Shown piece after piece: positions 32,986-42,859 of a stretch of 64,000 bases of DNA. Position numbers and translations under genes: made by a program. Numbering within the stretch: the stretch's first letter is position 1; every line of letters starts with the position of its first letter. The notes under the pieces are model-generated. The model saw nothing but the letters and a program-made list of their open reading frames with translations, made no database searches and had not been told where the DNA came from. Source of the stretch: Malania oleifera (lineage: Eukaryota; Streptophyta; Magnoliopsida; Santalales; Ximeniaceae); assembly GCF_029873635.1 (NCBI RefSeq), contig NC_080422.1:8029764-8093763 (forward strand), given 5' to 3'.

Positions 32986-35900
32986 ATGGCCTCGGCTAAT
33001 GCAAGCAGTTGTCCGGCCCCAATGAAGGCAACATCAAATGGGGTATTCCAGGGAGACAACCCTCTTGATTTTGCACTCCCTCTTGCCATTCTTCAGATCT
33101 GCTTTGTGGTTCTTATCACGCGGTTCCTCGCCATTCTTTTAAAACCTTTTAAGCAGCCTCGGGTGATTGCTGAGATTGTGGTATGTTCTCCTTCATTCTT
33201 GTAGTGTTACTTCTTTTTACTTCATTTAATTTACTAATTAGTCAGCTGCAATCCCTTTAGAAACTTTTGAGCCACTTTTCTCTTTAAGAGATTCTTGTCC
33301 ACTGTGGGATTAAATTATTTTTGCTGGAGAGACTTTCCTGATCCATGTGCATACATTTCTGCATTGAAACTTTGTCCCGCGATTATTTGAGCATCATAGT
33401 ATACTATAGCTTTCACTCCTTACCTCCCCACCAAAAAGAAGAAAAAAAGAAAAAGAAAAAAGGAACTTTTGCAAAGATTCCACCTAAGGAAGAAAGAACT
33501 AACGTGGTATTGAGCTACGGTCGAGCTTCAATTTTCAAGAAATTCTTAGGAAGGACTGTCCCTTTGATTTGCAATCCACAAATCATAGATACACACAGGT
33601 GTAGAAAAGTGTTAGATAGTTTGAGTTAATAGTATTCATCTTTTTCTTTGGAGCAAGTAGTTTTATATTGCTAATTTTTTAAATATATATTTTTTTAAAG
33701 TGTCAAAGTGAGTAGGAAATTGATTCTAGGAATCTTTTTATTTATTTATTTATTTATTTGTTTTTATTACGCCTAGAAAACCTTGTCTACCACCTGATGT
33801 TTGCAGCATGATTTAATAGTCTAGAATCCTATGCTCGGGGAAGAAATAGTCAAAGAAAATGACACACACACACACACACATATTCTGCACCAACTTCTAA
33901 AACTACTTACTCTTTCTTCCAAAGAAATAAAAATAAAAAAACTACTTTTCCAAATTTGATGAATAATATAAACTTCACCTATCTACCATTGTGATGTCTG
34001 ACCTTAATACTCTTTCCCTATATTTAGATAAACCTTTTACTATTAAATTTGGATAAAATGTAATGTAAAATTATATTAAAATTTGTTGAAATCGACCCAA
34101 ATTCAAATCCAAAATCTTAAATTCATGCTCTCAAAGACAACATTCTATCATTTCAACATGGATATGGGTATGTATGGGGAGAGCATTTGATTGGTACAAT
34201 TAATTCGGGTAATTAATTTAAATTAATCCAATTAATTCAGAACTAGTTAATGGGCATTTTTAAAATTATGGCTGGATAACTGGGAGTGAAAAGAAAAGAA
34301 ATGATAATGATTAATTTTAATGAAGATAGAGAAAACAAAAGAAATGATACTTCTTTTTTATTTTTTCTCTTTTTTGTATTTGGATAACAGGATATCTAGA
34401 GAGAAATGAAGAAAAATGAGAGTAATTTGTCTGTTTACACTGTTTGGATTGTTAAAAAAATTATTATTATTGTACAAAATTATCCATTCATTTTTGTAAT
34501 TGTATATAAAAAAGGGTTAGGAGCAATTTTTTCTCCTCTGTTTTCTAAATTTCTTGTCTTTTCATGAAGGGTGGGGTACTGCTAGGACCATCAGCTCTGG
34601 GACGCAGTGAGAAGTATCTGCATGCAATCTTCCCATCCAAGAGCCTCACTGTGCTGGATACCTTAGCCAACCTTGGTCTCCTCTTCTTCCTGTTCCTTGT
34701 AGGCCTAGAGTTGGACCCCAAATCCCTCCGCCGCACAGGTAAGAAAGCCCTCAGCATTGCCCTTGCAGGAATCAGCTTGCCATTTGCATTAGGAATTGGT
34801 ACCTCATTTGCCCTCAGAGCAACCATCTCCAAAGGTGTGGACGGTCCCCCATTTCTTATCTTCATGGGGGTGGCTCTTTCCATCACTGCCTTCCCTGTTC
34901 TTGCTCGAATCCTTGCCGAACTTAAGCTCTTAACTACTGATATTGGCCGGATGGCCATGTCAGCTGCTGCTGTTAACGATGTTGCGGCATGGATTCTTCT
35001 TGCTCTGGCCATTGCCCTCTCTGGCTCTAATAGTTCTCCCCTTACCTCTCTCTGGGTCTTCCTTTGCGGAATTGGGTTTGTTATCTTTTGCTCTGTTGCT
35101 CTCCCTCCAGTCTTCAGATGGATGGCGCAGCGATGCCCGGAGGGTGAGCCGGTGGAAGAAATGTATGTCTGTGCAACTCTGGCAGCAGTCTTAGCTGCGG
35201 GGTTTGTCACAGATGCTATTGGAATTCATGCCCTGTTCGGGGCTTTTGTGGTTGGGGTTTTGATGCCAAAAGAAGGCCCATTTGCAGGTGCCCTGGTTGA
35301 GAAGGTTGAGGATCTGGTATCTGGCCTCTTCCTTCCTCTGTACTTTGTCTCGAGCGGCTTGAAGACCAATGTTGCCAGCATTAGCGGAGCTCAATCATGG
35401 GGCCTCCTAGTTCTGGTTATATTCACAGCCTGTTTTGGGAAGATTGTGGGCACTGTTATTGTCTCCCTCTGTTGCAGGGTGCCCTTTCAAGAGGCTCTAG
35501 CTCTTGGGTTCCTAATGAACACTAAAGGCCTGGTGGAGCTCATAGTACTCAACATTGGTAAAGACAGGAAGGTGTGTAAAATCAATTAGTTTGTATCAAG
35601 AATATTATTGGCTGAGTCATATTTGAATATTTATTTATTTTAGGATTTAAGCAATTTAAGTGATGGGTTTTGCAGGTATTGAATGATCAAACGTTTGCCA
35701 TAATGGTTTTAATGGCTCTCTTCACAACTTTTATCACTACCCCACTAGTCATGGCCGTGTACAAGCCGGCTAAAAGCAAGAGTAAAGCTGCTGATTATAA
35801 GCATCGAACAATCGAGAGAAAAGATACGAGTACTCAGCTAAGGATCCTGGCATGTTTCCACAGCACATGGAACATCCCTACCATGATCAACCTTGTTGAG

Positions 35901-36896
35901 GCTTCCCGGGGTACCGAAAAGAGGGAAGGACTCTGCGTCTATGCAATGCACCTCATGGAGCTCACCGAGAGGCCTTCTGCTATACTCATGGTCCACAAGG
36001 CTAGAAAGAATGGCTTACCCTTTTGGAACAAGGGACTGAACTCTGGCTCCAACCAAGTAGTTGTTGCGTTTGAGGCTTTCCGGCAGCTGAGCCGGGTGTC
36101 TGTCCGCCCAATGACAGCAATATCTGCCGTCTCCAGCATGCATGAGGACATCTGTGGGAGCGCAGAGAGGAAAAGGGCAGCAATGATCATTCTCCCATTC
36201 CACAAGCACCAGAGGTTGGATGGAGGGTTAGAGACCACCAGAATCGAGTTCCGGTGGGTGAACCGGAGGGTTCTTGAGAATGCACCCTGCTCAGTGGGGA
36301 TTCTGGTGGACCGAGGGCTTGGTGGGAGCACCCATGTCCCTGCCAGCAATGTTTCTTCCCTCATAACTGTTCTGTTTTTTGGAGGCTGCGATGATAGGGA
36401 AGCTCTGGCTTATGGGGCACGAATGGCTGAACATCCCGGGATTAGTCTAGTGGTGATTAGGTTCTTGATAGAACCGGAGATTGCTGGGAAATCAACAGAA
36501 GTGGATATATATGACAACCATGGAAATGAAGCAAGGCCTGCAGATGAAGAGTTCCTTGCTGGGTTCAAACAGAAGATTTCCCGTGAGAACTCGGTTGGGT
36601 ATGAAGAAAGGCTGGTGAAGAGTGCTGCTGAAACAGTGGATGTTGTTCGGGAGTTTAGCAAGTGCAATCTGTTTGTTGTGGGCCGAATGTCGGAGGGTGA
36701 GGTGGTTAAAGCTCTGGGTAACGGAAGGAGCGAGTGCCCGGAGCTTGGGCCGGTGGGCAGCTTGCTGACTTCTCCAGACTTTTCAACGTCAGCATCAGTT
36801 TTGGTGGTGCAGCAGTATCGCAGCCAGTTGGTTTTGGATTCCTTAGATTCACCAGGGGAAGCAGAGGTGCCTGGGAGAGACTCCGAATCAAACTAG
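32986..36896 (+). CDS. CHX18: Cation/H+ exchanger, CHX18-like (three coding exons)
   Basis: Monovalent cation/proton antiporter of the plant CPA2 family. Relatives in Arabidopsis (CHX17-CHX19) act in K+ and pH homeostasis of prevacuolar and plasma membranes. Coding exons are 32986-33180 (65 codons), 34570-35571 (334) and 35676-36893 plus stop TAG: 805 residues, close to the family's roughly 800. Both introns are phase 0 with GT (33181, 35572) and AG (34569, 35675). The start fits because the first residues ([20 protein letters not shown]) are the conserved CHX N-terminus. Residues 35-430 form the Na+/H+ exchanger membrane domain of about 12 segments. The Asn-Asp pair is N201-D202; E112, K356 and K384 align one position after residues I recall as important in AtCHX17 (E111, K355, K383). 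Residues about 440-800 are the hydrophilic cytosolic tail with a universal-stress-protein-like fold. No frame break is seen. Intron 2 is 1389 bp, intron 3 is 104 bp. Confidence 0.96.
33862..33880. repeat. (CA)n in CHX18 intron
   Basis: A short dinucleotide run; the rest of the 1389-bp intron is AT-rich without a recognisable element. Confidence 0.85.
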
Positions 36897-37670
36897 AACT
36901 GGTTGGTTTTGACCAATTGTACAGCATGTGTGGTGATGATGAATGATGGAAATTCAGTAGGATCAGCGATCAGCTCTCTGTCTCCATATTTTTTGCTCTT
37001 CATTTGGAGGTCTTTGAACTATCTATACCATATGTAAGTCTCAAAGGTCGTACAGAAAAGTAAGATTTTATGAATTGCAGACTTTATTATATATATATAT
37101 ATATACAAATTCTGTGATACTTACCTTTGGTGGCCATGATTTTGTTCCTATGCCACCCCATTCTTAGCCCCACGGGTTTACTCGGTTCTTGTTTTTATAT
37201 AATTGCACATGTTTTGAGTTCTTGTTAATTTTCAAGTACATGACTCAATATTCCTTTTTAGCATGCTTACTGTAAGATGGTTCAAAATGAGGTCATGTCC
37301 TTGCCTTTGTCAATCATCTTGTAAAGAATCTGAAGAAATGGGACTAGCTTTGACACTATTCCATTTTGATCCAAATTTTGCGAAAATTTGACAACTTGGT
37401 GGAAATGAGAATTGTTCAGGATATGAGGGGCCAAACTATCCAAATTTATGTTCTGCTGTAGGAATAAAAAAAAATCGGTTAGTGTGAAAATGTAATTTTT
37501 GAAATCTTTTTTTCTTAATCAAAGTTTGATCCCTGAGATCTCAAAAAAATGAGATTGCAAAATCAAACAATCTCCAGGAACGAAAAGTTAATTCCCATCT
37601 CCCTTGTGACCCAGATTTGCATTGAAGGCCCTTACTATGCACTTGTTGCGATAGTTGGCACCACTTACAA
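36897..37670 (+). other. 3' UTR and downstream DNA of CHX18
   Basis: It follows the stop codon directly. There is a (TA)n run at about 37088-37106. No canonical AATAAA was found close to the stop, so the polyadenylation point is not assigned. Confidence 0.5.
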
Positions 37671-37731
37671 ATGGGGGTAGGGGTTTTGCTAGCAGAAGAG
37701 GCATGCTTTCATCTCATGATTCTTGATTTTG

Positions 37732-37868
37732 CAGGGATATTAACTAAATTCAGCAAAACAGAGTGCCCCGTGGTACGCTATGCACTAGAGAACATCAGAC
37801 TCCAGAGAATAAAGGCAGATGAAAGACTCGAGAGAAAGGTGGAGAAACTGAGAAATCAATTAGTTTAG
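37732..37868 (+). pseudogene. Exon-like fragment of unknown origin
   Basis: A splice-acceptor-like TTGATTTTGCAG ends at 37731. It is followed by about 45 open codons ending in TAG, rich in charged residues and likely helical (VRYALENIRLQRIKADERL, then ERKVEKLRNQL). Base composition is more gene-like than the surroundings. I do not recognise the family. It may be the last exon of a lost gene or gene-derived DNA carried by an element; no other exon was found nearby. Confidence 0.3.
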
Positions 37869-37989
37869 AGGTTCTCCAAAAACACTTTGCAGGGAGTCTT
37901 AAAGATGCTGCAGAACCTCGGCGGTATGCTTGTACACTTAAACCGTTGCTTGTGATTTTGCTCATATGTGAAGCAGGAAAAGTATGCAT

Positions 37990-39069
37990 TTCAAAACACA
38001 GCCACCACTGCCCAAGATAATCCCTCTCTTAGTCCAATTAACACTAAGTAGAATAATTAATTGCCTAAAAATAGAAGTAATTAGCAATCAAAAAGCACTA
38101 ATCGATCACACAATCACAAAGAGAATATCAAGATTTGTGTGGAAAATCCTTCAGTGTGAAGGAAAAAAAAAATCTTGGATCGAAGTTCGCTCTAATCTTC
38201 TACTATATCAAAATATTAGGATACAGTAAGACTTCCCTAGTCGAAACTAGAGACATACATCAAACACAATTATCAAGCATTACAAATCCTTGGCATATAG
38301 AGGAATATAAGTCATCACCAATAAAGTGGAATCAAACTTCAATGAGAAATGGAGAAGTCTCACCTAAAAATAGAGGCTATTATCCAAGCCATGAAACGAA
38401 GGCTATTGATCTTCAAATGTTGGCTAGAATGAAGAAGGATGAGTCACAAACAAGCTGTCAAAATTTAAAATAAATTGGATGGGAAATTACCATTCGGTCG
38501 TAAAGATCAAGCTGATTGCACATTTCAACCTTGAATTTTTAGGAATATTTTTCTTCTTTTCCTCTCTTTTCTTGACGGTCTCAAGCATGCACCAATCTTA
38601 CTTTCTAACCGCAATAGCTTTTGAAATTAAGTATTTTTGCTTCTCAAAGATGACCCATCATCTTTTGAAGAAACCCCCAACCAACTAATAAATAAACCAC
38701 TTCATTCCACAACAAAAATGGGCTTCCACTACCCCCAGGGTGTAGCTCAGGTGGCAGGGCAGACTGCGGGAGTGCCTTTCACGAGGTCAGCGATTATACG
38801 CCTCTTGGGTTCGATTTCTGCTCCTGGCTCCTGAATTTACCCTCCTTGTGAGTGTGCGGTTGCTGCACAGGGCGTGGGATTAGTCGCGGACCGTAAAACG
38901 GACGTGGACACTTGGCGTCACTCAAAAAAAAAAAAAAAAAAGGGCTTCCACTAAGCACAAAAATCTTCATTTGCACTTGAAAATGGATTCAACTTGGGCA
39001 TTGACCAAAACTTTCAAGTGGACCATTCCATATATGTGGGCCATCCTCCATATAGGAGGGAAATCCAAC
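37990..39069 (-). mobile_element. 3' LTR region of copia element 2, with SINE
   Basis: On the minus strand the LTR starts TGTTGGATTTCCCTCC at 39069, just after a polypurine tract (AGAAGGGGGGAATT, about 39070-39084). It runs leftward through 38954, is interrupted by a SINE (38732-38941), and continues. The left border is unclear; 38100-38460 has LTR-like wording (GTGTGGAAAATCCTTC) but could belong to another element. Frames here are not genes. Confidence 0.6.
38732..38941 (+). mobile_element. tRNA-derived SINE
   Basis: Box A TAGCTCAGGTGG (38743-38754) fits the tRNA promoter consensus exactly, and box B GGTTCGATTTC (38808-38818) fits with one deviation. About 100 bp of non-tRNA body and an A18 tail (38924-38941) follow. 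A perfect 12-bp duplication GGGCTTCCACTA flanks it (38720-38731 and 38942-38953). It is not a functional tRNA gene: no cloverleaf 3' half follows box B. Confidence 0.92.
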
Positions 39070-39084
39070 AAATTCCCCCCTTCT

Positions 39085-40570
39085 ATGTGGAGTACGCTGT
39101 ATCGGCAATTATGCAATAAAATTTACGTTTCTATCTTGAAAGAGATTTTGTCATTATGTCTAAACCATGGTATCATGAATATGAATATTTTCAATTTTTA
39201 ACAAGTCAGAATCCAATGCATCTTTAATCCAATGATATTTTATATCAATGTGTTTCAATCATGTGTTAAATAAGGGAGATCTTGCTTCTGAGGTTTGGAG
39301 GAAGGTTTCGGTGGAGGTAGGTGTTCCTTTCCTTAGGCAACAAAGTTGGAAAGAAAGAGTCCAAATGTGGTTTAATAAGGCTTCTAGGTTCTCTCAACTG
39401 GGATCATTGATGGGTTTGATTCCTTGTTTAGTAGTTTAGAGGCTGTGGAGAAGGAGATGTGTGGCTAGAATGGGAGGAAAATTAGAGAGTAGTACTGATG
39501 TGTGGCTCTCCATTAAGTATTGGGTGGGGGTTTTGAGTAGGAACATGACAGAAATGATTCAGTTAAAGGATGCTGATTTTCGGGTTTTGCAGAATCTGGA
39601 AGTGCAAATTGTGAATAAAAGAATTAAAACTATGCAAAGTGTAAGATGACTAAAACCGAGGCAAGGGAGGTTGAAACTAAATTTGGATGGGAGCAGCCTG
39701 GGGAACCCAGGGCCGGCGGGTGGTGGTGGCATCCTTAGAGACCATATAGGTTCTTTTGTATTTGGTTTTTCAAAATATTTTGGTTCTTGTTCAAATAATG
39801 AAGCTGAATTGAGAGCTGTGTTGGAGGGAATAAAGATTTGCAAATAGTTGGGTCATACCTGTATCGATATTGAATGTGATTCGAATATTGTAGTTAATTG
39901 GATTAGAGTCAGGAAGTGCTCATTGTGGTATTTGTGGGATTTTTGGGAGCAGCTTATTGGTTTATTGGAGGGAGTGAATTTTTTGATAAATCATTCGTAT
40001 AGAGAAGGGAACAAAGTAGCAGATGCCTTGGCTCGACAAGGTGCTATGGGGAGGAATAGTTTGTTTACAAATAGTAGTCAACTCCCTAGAGTTAGCAATG
40101 GTTTGTATAAATTGGAGAAGATGGGTATGGCTTATATGAGGTATGTTTAGCCGATTTCCTTTTGGTTTTTGCTTATGTTTTTTACTGTTTATCTTTTGTT
40201 TTGTTTTGTTGTGTGAGGTTTGTTTTGTAGGTCCTGATTTGTTTCGTTTTGTTTGGACTTGTAGCCTGGTTTTGGCTGGATGTTGGTGTTGTTCTTTGGG
40301 AGATTTTTATTGTTTGTCTTTTGTTATCTCTCATTGATTGTCTTATAACCATGATATTCCTCCGCCAAAAGTGAGGGGTTATCAATAAATAAATGGAGGT
40401 ACCACCCTTCTTTTAATAAAAAAAAAAAAAAAAATGTGCTTCAATCAAGAATAAAAAGTGTGATTTCTACATAGATGAATCTCACTCTGACTGTCATAAT
40501 GCAACACATACCTCTTTTACTTAAACCCGGACTCTTACAAAAATATTTTCATCCATAACACTCACAAGTT
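39085..40570 (-). pseudogene. Copia element 2 RNase H end, split by a LINE
   Basis: Read on the minus strand, 40570-40450 gives WMKIFL-*-ESGFK and then LHYDSQSEIHLC, and 39248-39180 continues with KHIDIKYHWIKDALDSDLL. This is the copia RNase H segment with the D-S-Q-S and KHID motifs. The LINE at 39264-40433 separates the two halves. Several stops are present. The segment ends at the PPT before the LTR at 39069. Confidence 0.82.
39264..40433 (+). mobile_element. 5'-truncated LINE with RNase H domain
   Basis: It is flanked by a 16-bp duplication with two changes (39248-39263 and 40434-40449) and ends in a poly-A run (about 40420-40434). The first coding stretch (39266-39439) has the SEVWRKVS wording typical of the zinc-binding region after plant LINE RT. 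An RNase H type I domain follows (39660-40120): LNLDGSSLGNPGPAGGGG, NNEAEL, IECDSN and NKVADALARQG keep the D-E-D-D catalytic set. In-frame stops occur at 39648 (where Trp is expected) and 39845. RT and everything upstream are absent, as usual for 5'-truncated LINE copies. Confidence 0.9.
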
Positions 40571-40833
40571 TCAATACTTGCAATAAAAGTGTGATTTCTA
40601 CAAATCATGCCCTTTTTTTTTTAAATACATGGTTTTACTTCTATATAATCTTATAGCGTATTTACTTTTGCTTTTCGGTAATCTATAACTTTTTAAGCTT
40701 TATGGTTATATATGTTAATAGGGTTGATGGTATATCATCCATCAATGTTGCTGTATTTTATGGTTTTACATATGACTTTAATTCAACATTTCAAAACTAG
40801 CCTACAAATTAAACTTCTAACACTTTCTACAAA
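40571..40833 (-). other. Undetermined part of copia element 2
   Basis: Wording such as TTCTACAAAT(C/T)(A/G)TGCCC with a T/A-rich run and ACATGGTTTTACTTCTAT is repeated in altered form at 40826-40890, so part of the gag start may be duplicated here. No frame survives. Confidence 0.35.
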
Positions 40834-41005
40834 TTGTGCCCCTTATATTTTCTTTTTTTATATACATAGATTTACTTCCGTATAAGACCTTCACCATACC
40901 TTACTGTACTAACAAATCCTTCATTTTTCTCTGCCACAAAGCGAAGTTTCCGGTTCCATCAAATTTGACAACATCAAATTTAGCAGATAAAGTTTCGGAG
41001 ACCAT
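40834..41005 (-). pseudogene. Copia element 2 gag start
   Basis: From an ATG at 41005-41003 the minus strand reads MVSETLSAKFDVVKFDGTGN, followed by a LWQRKMKDLL block: the conserved N-terminus of a plant copia gag. A stop replaces a Gln codon soon after and the frame is lost near 40834. The main part of gag, integrase and RT is deleted between here and the RNase H segment. Confidence 0.85.
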
Positions 41006-41014
41006 TATAACAAT

Positions 41015-41026
41015 GCTTTGATACCA
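41015..41026 (-). other. Primer-binding site, copia element 2
   Basis: The minus strand reads TGGTATCAAAGC, complementary to the 3' end of initiator tRNA-Met with one difference from the usual TGGTATCAGAGC. The 5' LTR (TGTGATGACCC from 41031 on) is cut at 41065 by a family A LTR. Confidence 0.85.
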
Positions 41027-41065
41027 ATTTTGTGATGACCCAAAAAATATAAAATGTAATAATAT

Positions 41066-42446
41066 TGTAATGACCTGCCTAATTTATCATATATTTTTTT
41101 TTTCACATAATAGTATGCCAATAATCATGATAACCATAAACATAATCCACCCAAACCCGTGGATACTGGGGGAATAAACCTATCATATATCACTGACATC
41201 CTAACAGTAGAAAACATACATCATATACATAACAAACCAACTGTCCAAATACAATACCAGAGTTTTACAAACATGTCCTATAAATATACACACATCTCAA
41301 AATGACCATAAAGTTCCCTAGGGGCACTACCCAAAAACCCATCTGACCCTAGCATAGCGACTTACCCTTCTGGTAGTGTAGATCGGGCGACCACTAACGC
41401 TGAGGAGTTTTATCCGCTCCTCTACCTGGATTCCCTGAAAGGTTTTAGAGTTAGGGTGAGACACCTCTCACTAAAGGAAATAAACTAATATCAATGTTTA
41501 GCAACATGAGTATTTTCATATGTCATAAGCATATACTGTATATAAATCGTATGTGTGAAAACTGTCTGATAATTTACTGAATAAACATATTTAAAAGTAA
41601 CATACATGTCATGCTATATCTTTGTACGTGTGAATCATCTTATACAATTGTATAATACGTGAAATAAATCTCAGGATGGATAGCTAGTTGGTGTCATGTA
41701 TTACCCCCATATGACTGGGTTGTGCGGTCCAAAGGCGAGATCTAATAATGGCTGACCGACCATGCTAGGTCAAAAACTCCGATCTGTAAGTACGATGGGT
41801 CTGCCCCACCTGGTCTCGACTGCTAGGGGAACATCTCCAAACTACACTGAAGCCACATCGACTGCCACCTTACCACACTCCGATCGCGGGGTTGCACTAT
41901 CATAATCTGAATATATATAGTTACGGTACCGTGCTCCTAAAAACTGAACTACACTAAGTCATTTAGGTTCTGATATCATATACTATGTTTCATATGTTGA
42001 ACATAACTATTTCATTATAATATCTGATATAATAATAATTTCATGAAAATAGCATATCATACATCACGGTCCTTGCGTTAGCATATCATATCATATAAAT
42101 TATGGCCCTTGCGCCATTTCATATAAATTACGACCCTGGCACCGTATCATATAAATTATAGCCTTTGCACCAACATATCATAAATTACGGCCCTTGCGCC
42201 GTTGCATTATAATATATTTTAAACATTTTTATGTACTATTTTTAACAATTTCCTAAAATAGTGATAGCATACTTATTTTGAAAACATAGCATTTTGCCAT
42301 TACATAAAATCATAAAATTCTATACCCATGCCACACAAAAGTAAATCATGTTCTATTCAAAAAATCTGCACTGAAATTATTTTCCCTCATTAAATGTATT
42401 AAAACAATCTCCTATTAACAATAGTAAATTTCCTAAACATAATTCT
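41066..42446 (-). mobile_element. LTR, family A (3' side truncated)
   Basis: It starts TGTAATGACCTGCC and follows the family order: GTGAGACACCTCTCA, the GGTTGTGCGGTCC block, CTACGGTACCGTGCTC-like wording (41925), and a run of ACGGCCCTTGCGCC words (42060-42200). It stops where a CACTA terminus begins at 42451; the expected end CGGGTCATTACA is missing. Confidence 0.72.
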
Positions 42447-42450
42447 ATGT

Positions 42451-42855
42451 CACTATAAAAAATAAGGTTATTAGTGACGGATCAAAACCGTCACTAATAC
42501 TCACAAAACCGTCACTAATAGTATTAGTGATGGTTTTGTGAGTATTAGTGACGGTTTTGAATTAGTTGCTATATCTACCATTACTAATACTTATTAGTGA
42601 CGAATTTTTCATACTGTCTCTAATAATAGAGTATTAGTGACGGATTAAAACCGTCACTAAAAACCTGAGCCCGTCACTATAAATTCTACATTGGTTCGAT
42701 AAAAAATTGGCACTAAAGTCATAGTATTAGTGACGGTTTTAAATTCATCACTAATGCTTTATTATTAGTGACGGTTTGAAAATCGTCACTATTGCTCACA
42801 GACAACTATTAGGGACGATTTTCAAACCGTCACTAATAATATAGTATTAGTGACA
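42451..42855. mobile_element. CACTA terminus with subterminal repeats
   Basis: It starts CACTATAAAAAATAAGG (one change from the terminus at 3243). It carries about a dozen alternating TAGTGACGG and CCGTCACTA words, enough to form hairpins. It ends abruptly against a family B LTR; no interior or opposite end is present. Confidence 0.75.
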
Positions 42856-42859
42856 AATG

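Noticed and set aside
34545-35210. A 221-codon open frame on the minus strand inside CHX18 exon 2
   Set aside because: It is the antisense of a conserved coding exon; the residue pattern (Arg/Ala/Pro-rich) is a by-product of the codon use on the plus strand.
35939-36667. Several minus-strand frames inside CHX18 exon 3
   Set aside because: Antisense shadows of the conserved tail, without any known domain.
38743-38818. tRNA gene
   Set aside because: Boxes A and B are good, but there is no cloverleaf continuation; an A tail and target duplication show a SINE.
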